From Thauera sp. (GTDB lineage Bacteria > Pseudomonadota > Gammaproteobacteria > Burkholderiales > Rhodocyclaceae): a stretch of 6,483 nucleotides of DNA. Made by a program: the position numbers and the translations under genes. Location: assembly GCA_023150215.1 (NCBI GenBank), contig JAKLLJ010000182.1, positions 1-6,483 of the forward strand. The letters are read 5' to 3'. The first letter of the stretch is position 1; each line of letters starts with the position of its first letter. Positions 1 through 6,253 of the stretch are shown piece by piece. The notes beneath the pieces were generated by a model. That model saw only the letters and a program-made list of their open reading frames with translations. It was not told where the DNA came from and did no database searches.

Positions 1-179
1 AGGCGCGCCCGGTGAAGGTGGCGCAATCGCTCGGCTCGGACTGGGTGGTGACCGGCGGCCTCGCAGCCGGCGAGCGCATCATCGTCGAAGGCCTGCAGAA
101 GGCCCGCCCGGGCGCGCCGGTGCAGGCGCAGGAGGCCGGCGCCCAGCCCGCCGCCGCACCCGCGGCCACGGCCAGCTGA
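1..179 (+). CDS. RND efflux periplasmic adaptor (membrane fusion protein, AcrA/MexA type), C-terminal fragment
   Basis: The last 58 codons of an adaptor gene, with the 5' part outside the window and codons in phase from base 3. The adaptor is normally an inner-membrane-anchored periplasmic protein that joins the RND pump to the outer-membrane channel. The visible part matches the end of the membrane-proximal domain of AcrA/MexA: a strand ending in DWVVTGGLAAGERIIVEGLQ, then KARPGAPVQ, which closely parallels the AcrA stretch with WLVTEGL and GLQKVRPG. A roughly 20-residue Ala/Pro/Gln-rich disordered tail follows, as is usual for this family. The TGA stop is at 177-179, 11 nt before the pump start. 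Identification rests on this short but diagnostic tail and on the gene that follows. Signal peptide, lipoyl and hairpin domains cannot be seen. Confidence 0.9.
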   Translation, partial: ARPVKVAQSLGSDWVVTGGLAAGERIIVEGLQKARPGAPVQAQEAGAQPAAAPAATAS

Positions 180-182
180 GGT
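177..182 (+). promoter_or_regulatory. Shine-Dalgarno sequence of the RND pump gene, overlapping the adaptor stop codon
   Basis: TGAGGT lies 8 nt before the ATG at 191, and its first three bases are the adaptor stop codon. It supports the ATG at 191 as the pump start and suggests translation passes efficiently from adaptor to pump. Confidence 0.6.
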
Positions 183-190
183 AGCCGACC

Positions 191-3100
191 ATGGCCCGTT
201 TCTTCATCGACCGACCCATCTTCGCGTGGGTCATCGCCATCGTCATCATGCTGGCGGGCGCCCTGTCCATCCAGCAGCTGCCGGTGTCCCAGTACCCGTC
301 GATCGCGCCGCCGGCGATCGTCATCAACGCCAAGTACCCCGGCGCCTCCGCCAAGGCGGTGGAAGACTCGGTGACGCAGATCATCGAGCAGAAGCTCACC
401 GGCCTCGACGGCCTGCTGTACATGCAGTCGACCAGCGACGCCTACGGCAACGCCTCGACCACCCTCACCTTCTCCGCCGACACCGACCCTGACATCGCCC
501 AGGTGCAGGTGCAGAACAAGATGCAGACCGCGCTGCCGCTGCTGCCGCAGGCCGTGCAGCAGCAGGGGGTGACGGTCGCCAAGTCGGCGATGAACTTCCT
601 GATGGTGGTCGGCTTCGTGTCCGAGGACGACTCGATGACGGGCACCGACCTGTCGGACTTCCTCGTGTCCTCGGTGCAGGATCCGCTGTCGCGCGTCGAT
701 GGTGTGGGCGAGGTGCAGGTGTTCGGTGCGCAGTACGCGATGCGCGTTTGGCTGGACCCGGCCAAGCTCACCAACTACCGCCTCACCCCGGGTGACGTGC
801 GCGGCGCGCTGCTGGCGCAGAACACCCAGGTGTCGGCCGGCCAGCTCGGCGGCACGCCGGCGCTGCCCGGCCAGGGCTTCACCGCCACTATCACCGCGCA
901 GAGCCGCCTGCAGACCGTCGAGGAGTTCGAATCCATCCTGCTGCGCAGCAGCCAGCAGGGCGGCGAGGTGCGCCTGAGGGACGTCGCCCGCATCGAGATC
1001 GGCGCCGAGAACTACGGCACCGTGGCGCGCTTCAACGGCCAGGCGGCCGCCGGTGTCGGTATCCGCCTCGCGTCCGGCGCCAACGCGCTCGACACCGCGA
1101 CCGCGGTGCGCGCGAAGCTCGACGACATGCAGCGCTATTTCCCCGCCGGGGTGGAGTACGTCGTGCCCTACGACACCACACCCTTCGTCAAGATCTCGAT
1201 CGAGTCGGTGGTGATGACGCTGATCGAGGCGGTGGTGCTGGTCTTCCTGGTGATGTACCTGTTCCTGCAGAACTTCCGTGCCACGCTGATCCCGACCATG
1301 GCGATCCCGGTGGTGCTGCTCGGCACCTTCGGCCTGATGGCGGCCTTCGGCTTCTCGATCAACACGTTGACCATGTTCGGCATGGTGCTGGCGATCGGCC
1401 TGCTGGTGGACGACGCCATCGTCGTGGTCGAGAACGTCGAGCGCGTGATGAGCGAGGAAGGCCTGCCGCCCAAGGAAGCCACCAAGCGCTCGATGGACCA
1501 GATCACCAGCGCGCTGATCGGCATCGGCCTGGTGCTGTCGGCGGTGTTCGTGCCGATGGCCTTCTTCGGCGGCTCGACCGGCGTCATCTACCGCCAGTTC
1601 TCGATCACCATCGTGTCCGCGATGGCGCTGTCGGTGCTGGTGGCGATCGTGTTCACGCCGGCGCTGTGCGCGAGCATCCTGAAGCCGGTGGCGAAGGGCC
1701 ACGAGCATGGCGAAGGCGGCCTGTTCGGCAAGTTCTTCCACTGGTTCAACCTCAATTTCGAGCGCAGCACCCAGGGCTACGAGTCGGCAGTCGGCGGCAT
1801 TCTCAAGCGCAGCGTGCGCTTCCTCGCCATCTACCTCGCCATCGTCGCGGTGCTCGGCCTGCTCTTCGTGCGCATGCCGACCTCCTTCCTGCCCGAGGAA
1901 GACCAGGGGGTGATGTTCAACCAGGTCGTGCTGCCCGCCGGTGCCACCCAGGAGCGCACGCTCGAGGTGCTGAAGAAGGTCGAGCAGCACTTCCTCGAGA
2001 CCGAGAAGGACTCGGTGCGCGCGATCTTCACCGTCGCCGGCTTTTCCTTCGGCGGTAGCGGCCAGCACATGGGCATCGGCTTCGTGAACCTGAAGCACTG
2101 GGACGAGCGCACCGCGCCCGGCCAGGACGTCAAGTCGATCGCCGGGCGCGCGATGGACGCGTTCGCGCAGATCCGCGAGGCCATGGTGTTCGCCTTCGTG
2201 CCGCCGGCGGTGATCGAGCTCGGCACCTCGGGCGGCTTCACCGTGCAGATGCAGGACCGCTCCGGCCTCGGCCACGAGGCCCTGCTCGGCGCGCGCAACC
2301 AGTTCCTCGGCATGGCGGCGCAGGACAAGCGCCTGGTCGGCGTGCGCCCGAACGGCCAGGAAGACATGCCCGAGCTGCAGCTCGACATCGACCACGCCAA
2401 GGCCGGCGCGCTCGGGCTGTCGGTCGCCGACATCAACGACACCCTGTCGACCGCCTGGGGCGGCAGCTACATCAACGACTTCCTCGATCGTGGTCGCATC
2501 AAGAAGGTGTATCTGCAGGGCGACGATCACGCGCGCATGACGCCCGAGGATCTCGACAAGTGGTACGTGCGCAACAAGGCGGGCGACATGGTGCCGTTCT
2601 CGGCCTTCGCCACCGCGCGCTGGACCTACGGCTCGCCGCGCCTGGAGCGCTTCAACGGCCAGCCGTCGATGGAGATTCTCGGCCAGTCCGCGCCCGGGCT
2701 GTCGTCGGGCGAGGCGATGCAGGCGGTCGAGGACATCATGGCGAAGCTGCCGCCGGGCATCGGCTACGACTGGTCGGGCACCTCGTACGAGGAACGCCGC
2801 TCCGGTTCGCAGGCGCCGGCGCTGTATGCGCTGTCGCTGCTGGTGGTGTTCCTGTGCCTGGCGGCGCTGTACGAGAGCTGGTCGGTGCCGTTCGCGGTGA
2901 TGCTGGTGGTGCCGCTCGGCGTGCTCGGCGCCTTGCTCGCGGCGACCAGCCGCGGGATGTCGAACGACATCTACTTCCAGGTCGGCCTGCTCGCCACGAT
3001 CGGCCTGTCGTCGAAGAACGCGATCCTGATCGTGGAGTTCGCCAAGGCGCAGATGGAGGAGGGCAAGGACTTGATCGCGGCCACGCTGACCGCGGTGCGC

Positions 3101-3346
3101 ATGCGACTGCGCCCGATCATCATGACCTCGCTCGCCTTCGGCTTCGGCGTGCTGCCGCTGGCGATCGCCACCGGCGCCGGCGCCGGCAGCCAGAACGCGA
3201 TCGGCACCGGCGTGCTCGGCGGCACCATCGCCGCGACCTTGCTCGGCCTGTTCTTCGTGCCGCTGTTCTATGTCGCGATCAAGCGTGTTTTCCCGGACAA
3301 GCCCAAGGGTGAGGCCGCAGTGCCGTCTGCCCAGGAGGGACGTTGA
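191..3346 (+). CDS. RND multidrug efflux pump, HAE1 family inner-membrane transporter (AcrB/MexB-like)
   Basis: A complete 1051-aa proton-driven RND transporter of the inner membrane, close to the roughly 1045-1050 aa of AcrB/MexB. It begins MARFFIDRPIFAWVIAI, the typical TM1 start. Two repeats each carry a TM1/TM7 helix, a large periplasmic porter loop and five more helices (TM2-6 about residues 338-497, TM8-12 about 876-1035). The TM4 proton-relay pair is D407/D408 in GLLVDDAIVVVENV, at the same numbering as AcrB. The partners K942, R972 and T979 (AcrB K940, R971, T978) lie in GLSSKNAILIVEF and RMRLRPIIMTSLAF. The hydrophobic-trap phenylalanines are all present: F136, F178, F613, F618, F620 and F631. 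The switch loop is GFSFGGSGQ (about 617-625). This pattern marks a pump for drugs and other amphiphiles, not a heavy-metal HME pump. The ATG at 191 has TGAGGT 8 nt upstream overlapping the adaptor stop. The actual substrates cannot be read from sequence. Confidence 0.97.
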   Translation: MARFFIDRPIFAWVIAIVIMLAGALSIQQLPVSQYPSIAPPAIVINAKYPGASAKAVEDSVTQIIEQKLTGLDGLLYMQSTSDAYGNASTTLTFSADTDPDIAQVQVQNKMQTALPLLPQAVQQQGVTVAKSAMNFLMVVGFVSEDDSMTGTDLSDFLVSSVQDPLSRVDGVGEVQVFGAQYAMRVWLDPAKLTNYRLTPGDVRGALLAQNTQVSAGQLGGTPALPGQGFTATITAQSRLQTVEEFESILLRSSQQGGEVRLRDVARIEIGAENYGTVARFNGQAAAGVGIRLASGANALDTATAVRAKLDDMQRYFPAGVEYVVPYDTTPFVKISIESVVMTLIEAVVLVFLVMYLFLQNFRATLIPTMAIPVVLLGTFGLMAAFGFSINTLTMFGMVLAIGLLVDDAIVVVENVERVMSEEGLPPKEATKRSMDQITSALIGIGLVLSAVFVPMAFFGGSTGVIYRQFSITIVSAMALSVLVAIVFTPALCASILKPVAKGHEHGEGGLFGKFFHWFNLNFERSTQGYESAVGGILKRSVRFLAIYLAIVAVLGLLFVRMPTSFLPEEDQGVMFNQVVLPAGATQERTLEVLKKVEQHFLETEKDSVRAIFTVAGFSFGGSGQHMGIGFVNLKHWDERTAPGQDVKSIAGRAMDAFAQIREAMVFAFVPPAVIELGTSGGFTVQMQDRSGLGHEALLGARNQFLGMAAQDKRLVGVRPNGQEDMPELQLDIDHAKAGALGLSVADINDTLSTAWGGSYINDFLDRGRIKKVYLQGDDHARMTPEDLDKWYVRNKAGDMVPFSAFATARWTYGSPRLERFNGQPSMEILGQSAPGLSSGEAMQAVEDIMAKLPPGIGYDWSGTSYEERRSGSQAPALYALSLLVVFLCLAALYESWSVPFAVMLVVPLGVLGALLAATSRGMSNDIYFQVGLLATIGLSSKNAILIVEFAKAQMEEGKDLIAATLTAVRMRLRPIIMTSLAFGFGVLPLAIATGAGAGSQNAIGTGVLGGTIAATLLGLFFVPLFYVAIKRVFPDKPKGEAAVPSAQEGR
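3333..3340 (+). promoter_or_regulatory. Strong Shine-Dalgarno sequence that fixes the outer-membrane factor start
   Basis: AGGAGGGA is followed by 7 nt and the ATG at 3348. An in-frame upstream start at 3270 would add 26 residues before the lipoprotein signal and overlap the pump gene. The strong ribosome site and the signal peptide that begins directly at 3348 rule that longer form out. The pump stop and this ATG form TGATATG with one base between them, so the two genes are probably translationally coupled. Confidence 0.8.
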
Positions 3347-3347
3347 T

Positions 3348-4772
3348 ATGAACCAGTACGCAACAAGGTTGCCGCTGCGCGGCCTGGTGGTGGCGATCGC
3401 CGCCACCCTGCTCGGCGCGTGCTCGATGATTCCGGTTTTCGAGCGCCCTGCGGCGCCCGTGCCGGCGGCCTTCCCGCAAGCCGCACCGGCCGAGGCCTCG
3501 GCGGCCGCGCCGCTGGCCGACACCATCGCATGGCGCGACTACTTCGCCGACGAGCGCCTGCGCAACGTGATCGCGCTCGCGCTCGACAACAACCGCGACC
3601 TGCGCGTCGCCGCGCTCAACATCGAGCGTGCACGGGCGCAGTACGGCATCCAGCGCGCCGACCTGTTCCCCTCGATCGCGGTCAGCGGCGGGCAGAACGC
3701 GCAGCGTGTGCCGGGCGACCTGAGCATGACGGGTGACTCCAACGTCAACCGCCAGTATTCCGCCAACCTCGGCTTCGCCAGCTACGAGCTCGACTTCTTC
3801 GGTCGCGTGCGCAGCCTGGAAGAGCAGGCCTTGCAGATTTATCTGGGCACCGAGGACGCCCGCCGCAGCGCGCAGATCAGCCTGGTGGCCGAGGTCGCCA
3901 ACGCCTGGCTGCGCCTGGCTGCCGACCGCGAGCGCCTGGCGCTGGCGAAGAGCACCCAACAGACGCGCCAGGAATCCCTCGATCTCGTGAGGCGCACGTT
4001 CGAACTGGGTGCGGTGTCCGCCCTCGATGTGCACCAGGCCGAGACCTTGATGCAGAGTGCGCGCGCCGATGCTGCGCGCTTCGAATCCGTGGTTGCACAG
4101 GACCAGAACGCGTTGGCGCAACTGATCGGTGGCAGTCTCCCTGCCACGCTGTTGCCGGACGGGCTCGAGCAGGCAGTGGCCACGGTGGCGGAGCTGCCCG
4201 CCGGGGTGCCATCCGAAGTGCTGGTGCGTCGCCCCGACATCCTGCAGGCCGAACGTGCCCTGCTGGCGGCCAACGCCAGTATCGGTGCCGCCCGCGCAGC
4301 CTTCTTCCCGCGCATCACGCTGACCGCCACCGCCGGTACCGCGAGCAGCACGCTCGACGGCCTGTTCGATGGCGGCTCGGGGGCGTGGAGCTTCGTGCCG
4401 CAGTTGCGGCTGCCGATCTTCGAGGCCGGCCGGCTCCAGGCCAGCCTGGACCTGGCCGAGATCCAGCGTGACATCGACGTCGCCCAGTACGAGAAGGCGA
4501 TTCAGTCCGCCTTCCGCGAAGTGGCCGACGCGCTCGCCGAGCGCGCGACCGTCACCGAGCGGATCGACGCCCGGCGCAAGCAGGTGGCGGCGACGCAGAA
4601 CAGCTTGAAGCTGTCCGACGCCCGCTACCGGGGTGGCGTCGACAGCTATCTGAGCCTGCTCGACGCGCAGCGCAGCCTGTACGCGGCCGAGCTGGAGCTG
4701 ATCGGTGTCCGCCTCATCGAGGCGACCAACCGTGTCGAGCTCTACAAGGCGCTCGGCGGCGGCTGGCAGTGA
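3348..4772 (+). CDS. Outer-membrane factor lipoprotein of an RND efflux system (OprM/NodT family)
   Basis: A complete 474-aa channel protein that should trimerise to form the outer-membrane and periplasmic exit tunnel for the adjacent pump. The N-terminus has a short basic region, a hydrophobic stretch and a lipobox LLGAC with the acylated Cys at residue 25. Ser at +2 fits outer-membrane sorting. The mature protein shows the two-fold repeated outer-membrane efflux protein (OEP) architecture: a first half with YELDFFGRVRSLEEQA (about 146-161), a hallmark of OprM-type proteins, and a second half with VPSEVLVRRPDILQAERAL (from about 287), then FFPRITLTAT and the coiled-coil end SYLSLLDAQRSLYAAELEL. 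The length matches OprM (about 470-485 aa). It is the third gene of the adaptor-pump-channel operon. No hairpin with a T-tract follows the stop, so transcription may run on into the next gene. Confidence 0.95.
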   Translation: MNQYATRLPLRGLVVAIAATLLGACSMIPVFERPAAPVPAAFPQAAPAEASAAAPLADTIAWRDYFADERLRNVIALALDNNRDLRVAALNIERARAQYGIQRADLFPSIAVSGGQNAQRVPGDLSMTGDSNVNRQYSANLGFASYELDFFGRVRSLEEQALQIYLGTEDARRSAQISLVAEVANAWLRLAADRERLALAKSTQQTRQESLDLVRRTFELGAVSALDVHQAETLMQSARADAARFESVVAQDQNALAQLIGGSLPATLLPDGLEQAVATVAELPAGVPSEVLVRRPDILQAERALLAANASIGAARAAFFPRITLTATAGTASSTLDGLFDGGSGAWSFVPQLRLPIFEAGRLQASLDLAEIQRDIDVAQYEKAIQSAFREVADALAERATVTERIDARRKQVAATQNSLKLSDARYRGGVDSYLSLLDAQRSLYAAELELIGVRLIEATNRVELYKALGGGWQ

Positions 4773-4790
4773 GGCGTGAGGCGTGAGGCG
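4770..4790 (+). repeat. Perfect 3x tandem repeat of the heptamer TGAGGCG
   Basis: Three head-to-tail copies of TGAGGCG lie at 4770-4776, 4777-4783 and 4784-4790. The first T-G-A is the stop codon of the outer-membrane factor gene. The unit is seven bases, so copy-number change would not alter the upstream protein but would change the short spacer to the GTPase gene in steps of 7 nt. Origin unknown; polymerase slippage is the simplest explanation. Confidence 0.85.
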
Positions 4791-4793
4791 CGT

Positions 4794-4799
4794 TACACT
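4794..4799 (+). promoter_or_regulatory. Possible -10 element directly before the GTPase gene (leaderless start candidate)
   Basis: TACACT matches four of six positions of the sigma-70 -10 consensus and ends 8 nt before the ATG at 4808, so a transcript starting at the usual distance would begin at or just before the start codon. No good -35 box is seen 16-18 bp upstream, where the TGAGGCG repeat lies. The region has no Shine-Dalgarno at normal spacing; the nearest GAGG, within the repeat, is about 19 nt from the ATG. This is a weak, motif-only prediction. Confidence 0.3.
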
Positions 4800-4807
4800 G
4801 CCCGGCG

Positions 4808-6034
4808 ATGAATACTGCCTCCCCGCTCCCCGCCGACGCCGACCGCCGCATCCCGGTGACCCTGCTCACCGGCTTCCTCGGCGCCGGCAAGACCACGCTG
4901 CTCAACCACCTGCTGCGCCAGCCGCAGATGGCGGGCAGCGCGGTGCTGATCAACGAGTTCGGTGCGGTCGGTGTCGACCACCATCTGGTCGAGAAGGTCG
5001 ACGAGAGCCTGGTCGTGCTCGATTCGGGCTGTATCTGCTGCAGCGTGCAGGGCGATCTGGTGCGGGCCCTCAAGGGGCTCTTCATGCGTGCGTTGCGGCG
5101 CGAGCTGAAAGGGCTTCATCGGGTGCTGATCGAGACCACCGGGCTGGCCGATCCGGCGCCGGTTATCCACACCTTGATGGCCGAGCCCTTCCTGTCCGAG
5201 CGCTACCGGCTTGACGGCGTGGTCACCGCGGTCGACGTCACCCATGCGCCGGCCCAGCTCGCCGCGCACAACGAGGCGGTGCGCCAGGTGGCGATGGCCG
5301 ATCGCCTGTTGCTGACCAAGTGCGACCTGGCCGACGCCGCGCAATGTTCCGCGGTCTCGGCGCTGATCGCCCGACTCAATCCTGGTGCGGCGCAAGTCCC
5401 GGTCCGCGCGGGCAGGGTGGCACCGGACGATGTCTTCGGCTGCGGGCTCTACGATCCCGCCGGCAAGCTCCCGGATGTCGCCGCCTGGCTGGGCGAGGAG
5501 ACGATACGTGCGGCCCGGCGTGCGGCCGCAGGCCCGGCGTGGACGCGCACGCGGCCCCGCCCGGTGGGAGCGGCCGGGGCGTCGGGACGGCGCAACACCG
5601 CGGCTGGCGATCTTGCGCAAGCGCAGGATGCGGGGGCTGACTCACCCGCGGCGGGGCCGGCGCCCGCTGCGGCCGACCGCAGCGATGCCCCGGCGCGCCA
5701 CGATACCGCCGTCACCAGCTTTGTATTGAGCTTCGACGAACCGCTGGCGTGGTACGCGTTTTCCGACGGGCTTGCGCTGCTGCTGCAGGTGTACGGTGGT
5801 CGGATCCTGCGCATCAAGGGGCTGCTCAATGTCGCCGGCGATCCCTTGCCGCGAGTGCTGCAGTGCGTGCAGCACAGCGTCTATCCGGCGACCAGCCTGC
5901 CAGCCTGGCCCGATGCGCCCCCTTGCAACGATCGCCGCAGCCGGCTGGTGTTCATCGTGCGCGACCTGGCGCAGGACGAGGTGGTGTCGATCCTCGGCAG
6001 CTTCGCCGGGCAGATGCCGCGCGTGCTCGACTGA
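4808..6034 (+). CDS. CobW/COG0523-family P-loop GTPase, putative metallochaperone
   Basis: A complete 408-aa cytoplasmic G3E-family GTPase. The N-terminal G domain carries the Walker A loop GFLGAGKTT (22-30), INEFGAVGVD (48-57), the family-defining metal-binding CICC (75-78), ETTGLADP (109-116, Walker B/switch region) and TKCD (170-173, the NKxD-type guanine-specificity motif). The CobW C-terminal domain runs from about 303 (TSFVLSFDEPLAWYAFSDGL) to the end and includes RILRIKGLLNVAG. Relatives such as YjiA, ZigA and CobW couple GTP hydrolysis to delivery of zinc, cobalt or other metals; which metal applies here cannot be told. The linker (about 232-302) is Ala/Arg/Pro/Gly-rich with a single His (H298), whereas many relatives have a His-rich tract there, which partly explains the greater length than YjiA (about 320 aa). 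The start is set by the P-loop domain beginning at residue 15. It lies 35 nt after the efflux operon, on the same strand. Confidence 0.93.
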   Translation: MNTASPLPADADRRIPVTLLTGFLGAGKTTLLNHLLRQPQMAGSAVLINEFGAVGVDHHLVEKVDESLVVLDSGCICCSVQGDLVRALKGLFMRALRRELKGLHRVLIETTGLADPAPVIHTLMAEPFLSERYRLDGVVTAVDVTHAPAQLAAHNEAVRQVAMADRLLLTKCDLADAAQCSAVSALIARLNPGAAQVPVRAGRVAPDDVFGCGLYDPAGKLPDVAAWLGEETIRAARRAAAGPAWTRTRPRPVGAAGASGRRNTAAGDLAQAQDAGADSPAAGPAPAAADRSDAPARHDTAVTSFVLSFDEPLAWYAFSDGLALLLQVYGGRILRIKGLLNVAGDPLPRVLQCVQHSVYPATSLPAWPDAPPCNDRRSRLVFIVRDLAQDEVVSILGSFAGQMPRVLD

Positions 6035-6061
6035 AGCGCAGGAAAGGTCCGTGCCTTCTGG

Positions 6062-6072
6062 CGCTCCTACAG
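6062..6072 (-). repeat. Inverted half-copy of the REP-like head, paired with the next element
   Basis: CGCTCCTACAG is the exact reverse complement of CTGTAGGAGCG at 6089-6099, giving an 11-bp perfect stem around a 16-nt loop (6073-6088). It looks like the head of a REP element in reverse orientation whose palindromic tail has decayed or was never present. In RNA it could form a stable hairpin 28 nt after the GTPase stop. No T-tract follows, so it is not a standard intrinsic terminator. Confidence 0.7.
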
Positions 6073-6090
6073 GGCTGCGCCTCCGAATCT

Positions 6091-6116
6091 GTAGGAGCGG
6101 CGGCAGCCGCGAACAA
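6091..6116 (+). repeat. REP-like palindromic element, copy 1
   Basis: The 26-base element has the head GTAGGA, a small palindrome GCGGC-GGCA-GCCGC (6097-6110) and the tail GAACAA. It matches copy 2 at 6142-6167 at 24 of 26 positions, and both differences lie in the four-base loop. This is the layout of repetitive extragenic palindromes: a conserved tetranucleotide-containing head followed by a small GC-rich hairpin, sited between convergent genes. Confidence 0.8.
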
Positions 6117-6141
6117 AGACCCACAAGCCAGCGACACAGCG

Positions 6142-6167
6142 GTAGGAGCGGCAGCCGCCGCGAACAA
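6142..6167 (+). repeat. REP-like palindromic element, copy 2
   Basis: A direct repeat of copy 1, offset by 51 nt, with the palindrome GCGGC-AGCC-GCCGC (6148-6161) and the same head and tail. Stem bases are identical between the copies while the loop differs, consistent with conserved hairpin structure. Confidence 0.8.
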
Positions 6168-6209
6168 GGCCGCGCAGAAACCGGCGTGGGTGATGATGAC
6201 GGTTGCCGG

Positions 6210-6235
6210 GTTCGCGCCTGCAGGGCAGCCGCTCC
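6210..6235 (-). repeat. Degenerate REP-like element in reverse orientation
   Basis: Read on the minus strand it begins GGAGCGGC and ends GCGCGAAC, the same head and tail as the two forward copies, with a longer and changed middle that contains the palindrome CCTGCAGG (6217-6224). It faces copies 1 and 2, so copies 2 and 3 together form an inverted pair, as in REP doublets. The match is partial, and chance similarity in GC-rich DNA is possible. Confidence 0.5.
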
Positions 6236-6253
6236 GGCCTTGCTCGCCCAAGC

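Noticed and set aside
3270..3347. 26-codon N-terminal extension of the outer-membrane factor
   Set aside because: It overlaps the pump gene, lacks a good ribosome site, and would bury the lipoprotein signal. AGGAGGGA and the signal peptide place the start at 3348.
3279..4121. 280-codon open frame on the minus strand opposite the outer-membrane factor gene
   Set aside because: High-GC codon bias on the plus strand leaves few stops in the antisense frame. The product is low-complexity, rich in Arg, Ala, Gly and His, has no recognisable domain, and spans the pump/channel junction.
4793..5620. 275-codon open frame on the minus strand opposite the GTPase gene
   Set aside because: Antisense shadow of a clearly recognised GTPase with all G motifs. 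The antisense product is Arg/Gly/His-rich with no family features.
6035..6060. Possible intrinsic terminator just after the GTPase gene (AAGG...CCTT)
   Set aside because: The stem is only four or five base pairs and no T-tract follows.
6091..6167. CRISPR-like array reading of the two 26-base repeats
   Set aside because: Only two full copies, with an internal REP-type palindrome, an inverted partner and no cas genes. The REP interpretation fits better.
6236..6253. Possible terminator of the cysteine-rich gene (CTTG...CAAG on the minus strand)
   Set aside because: A four-base stem without a T-tract is not distinguishable from chance.
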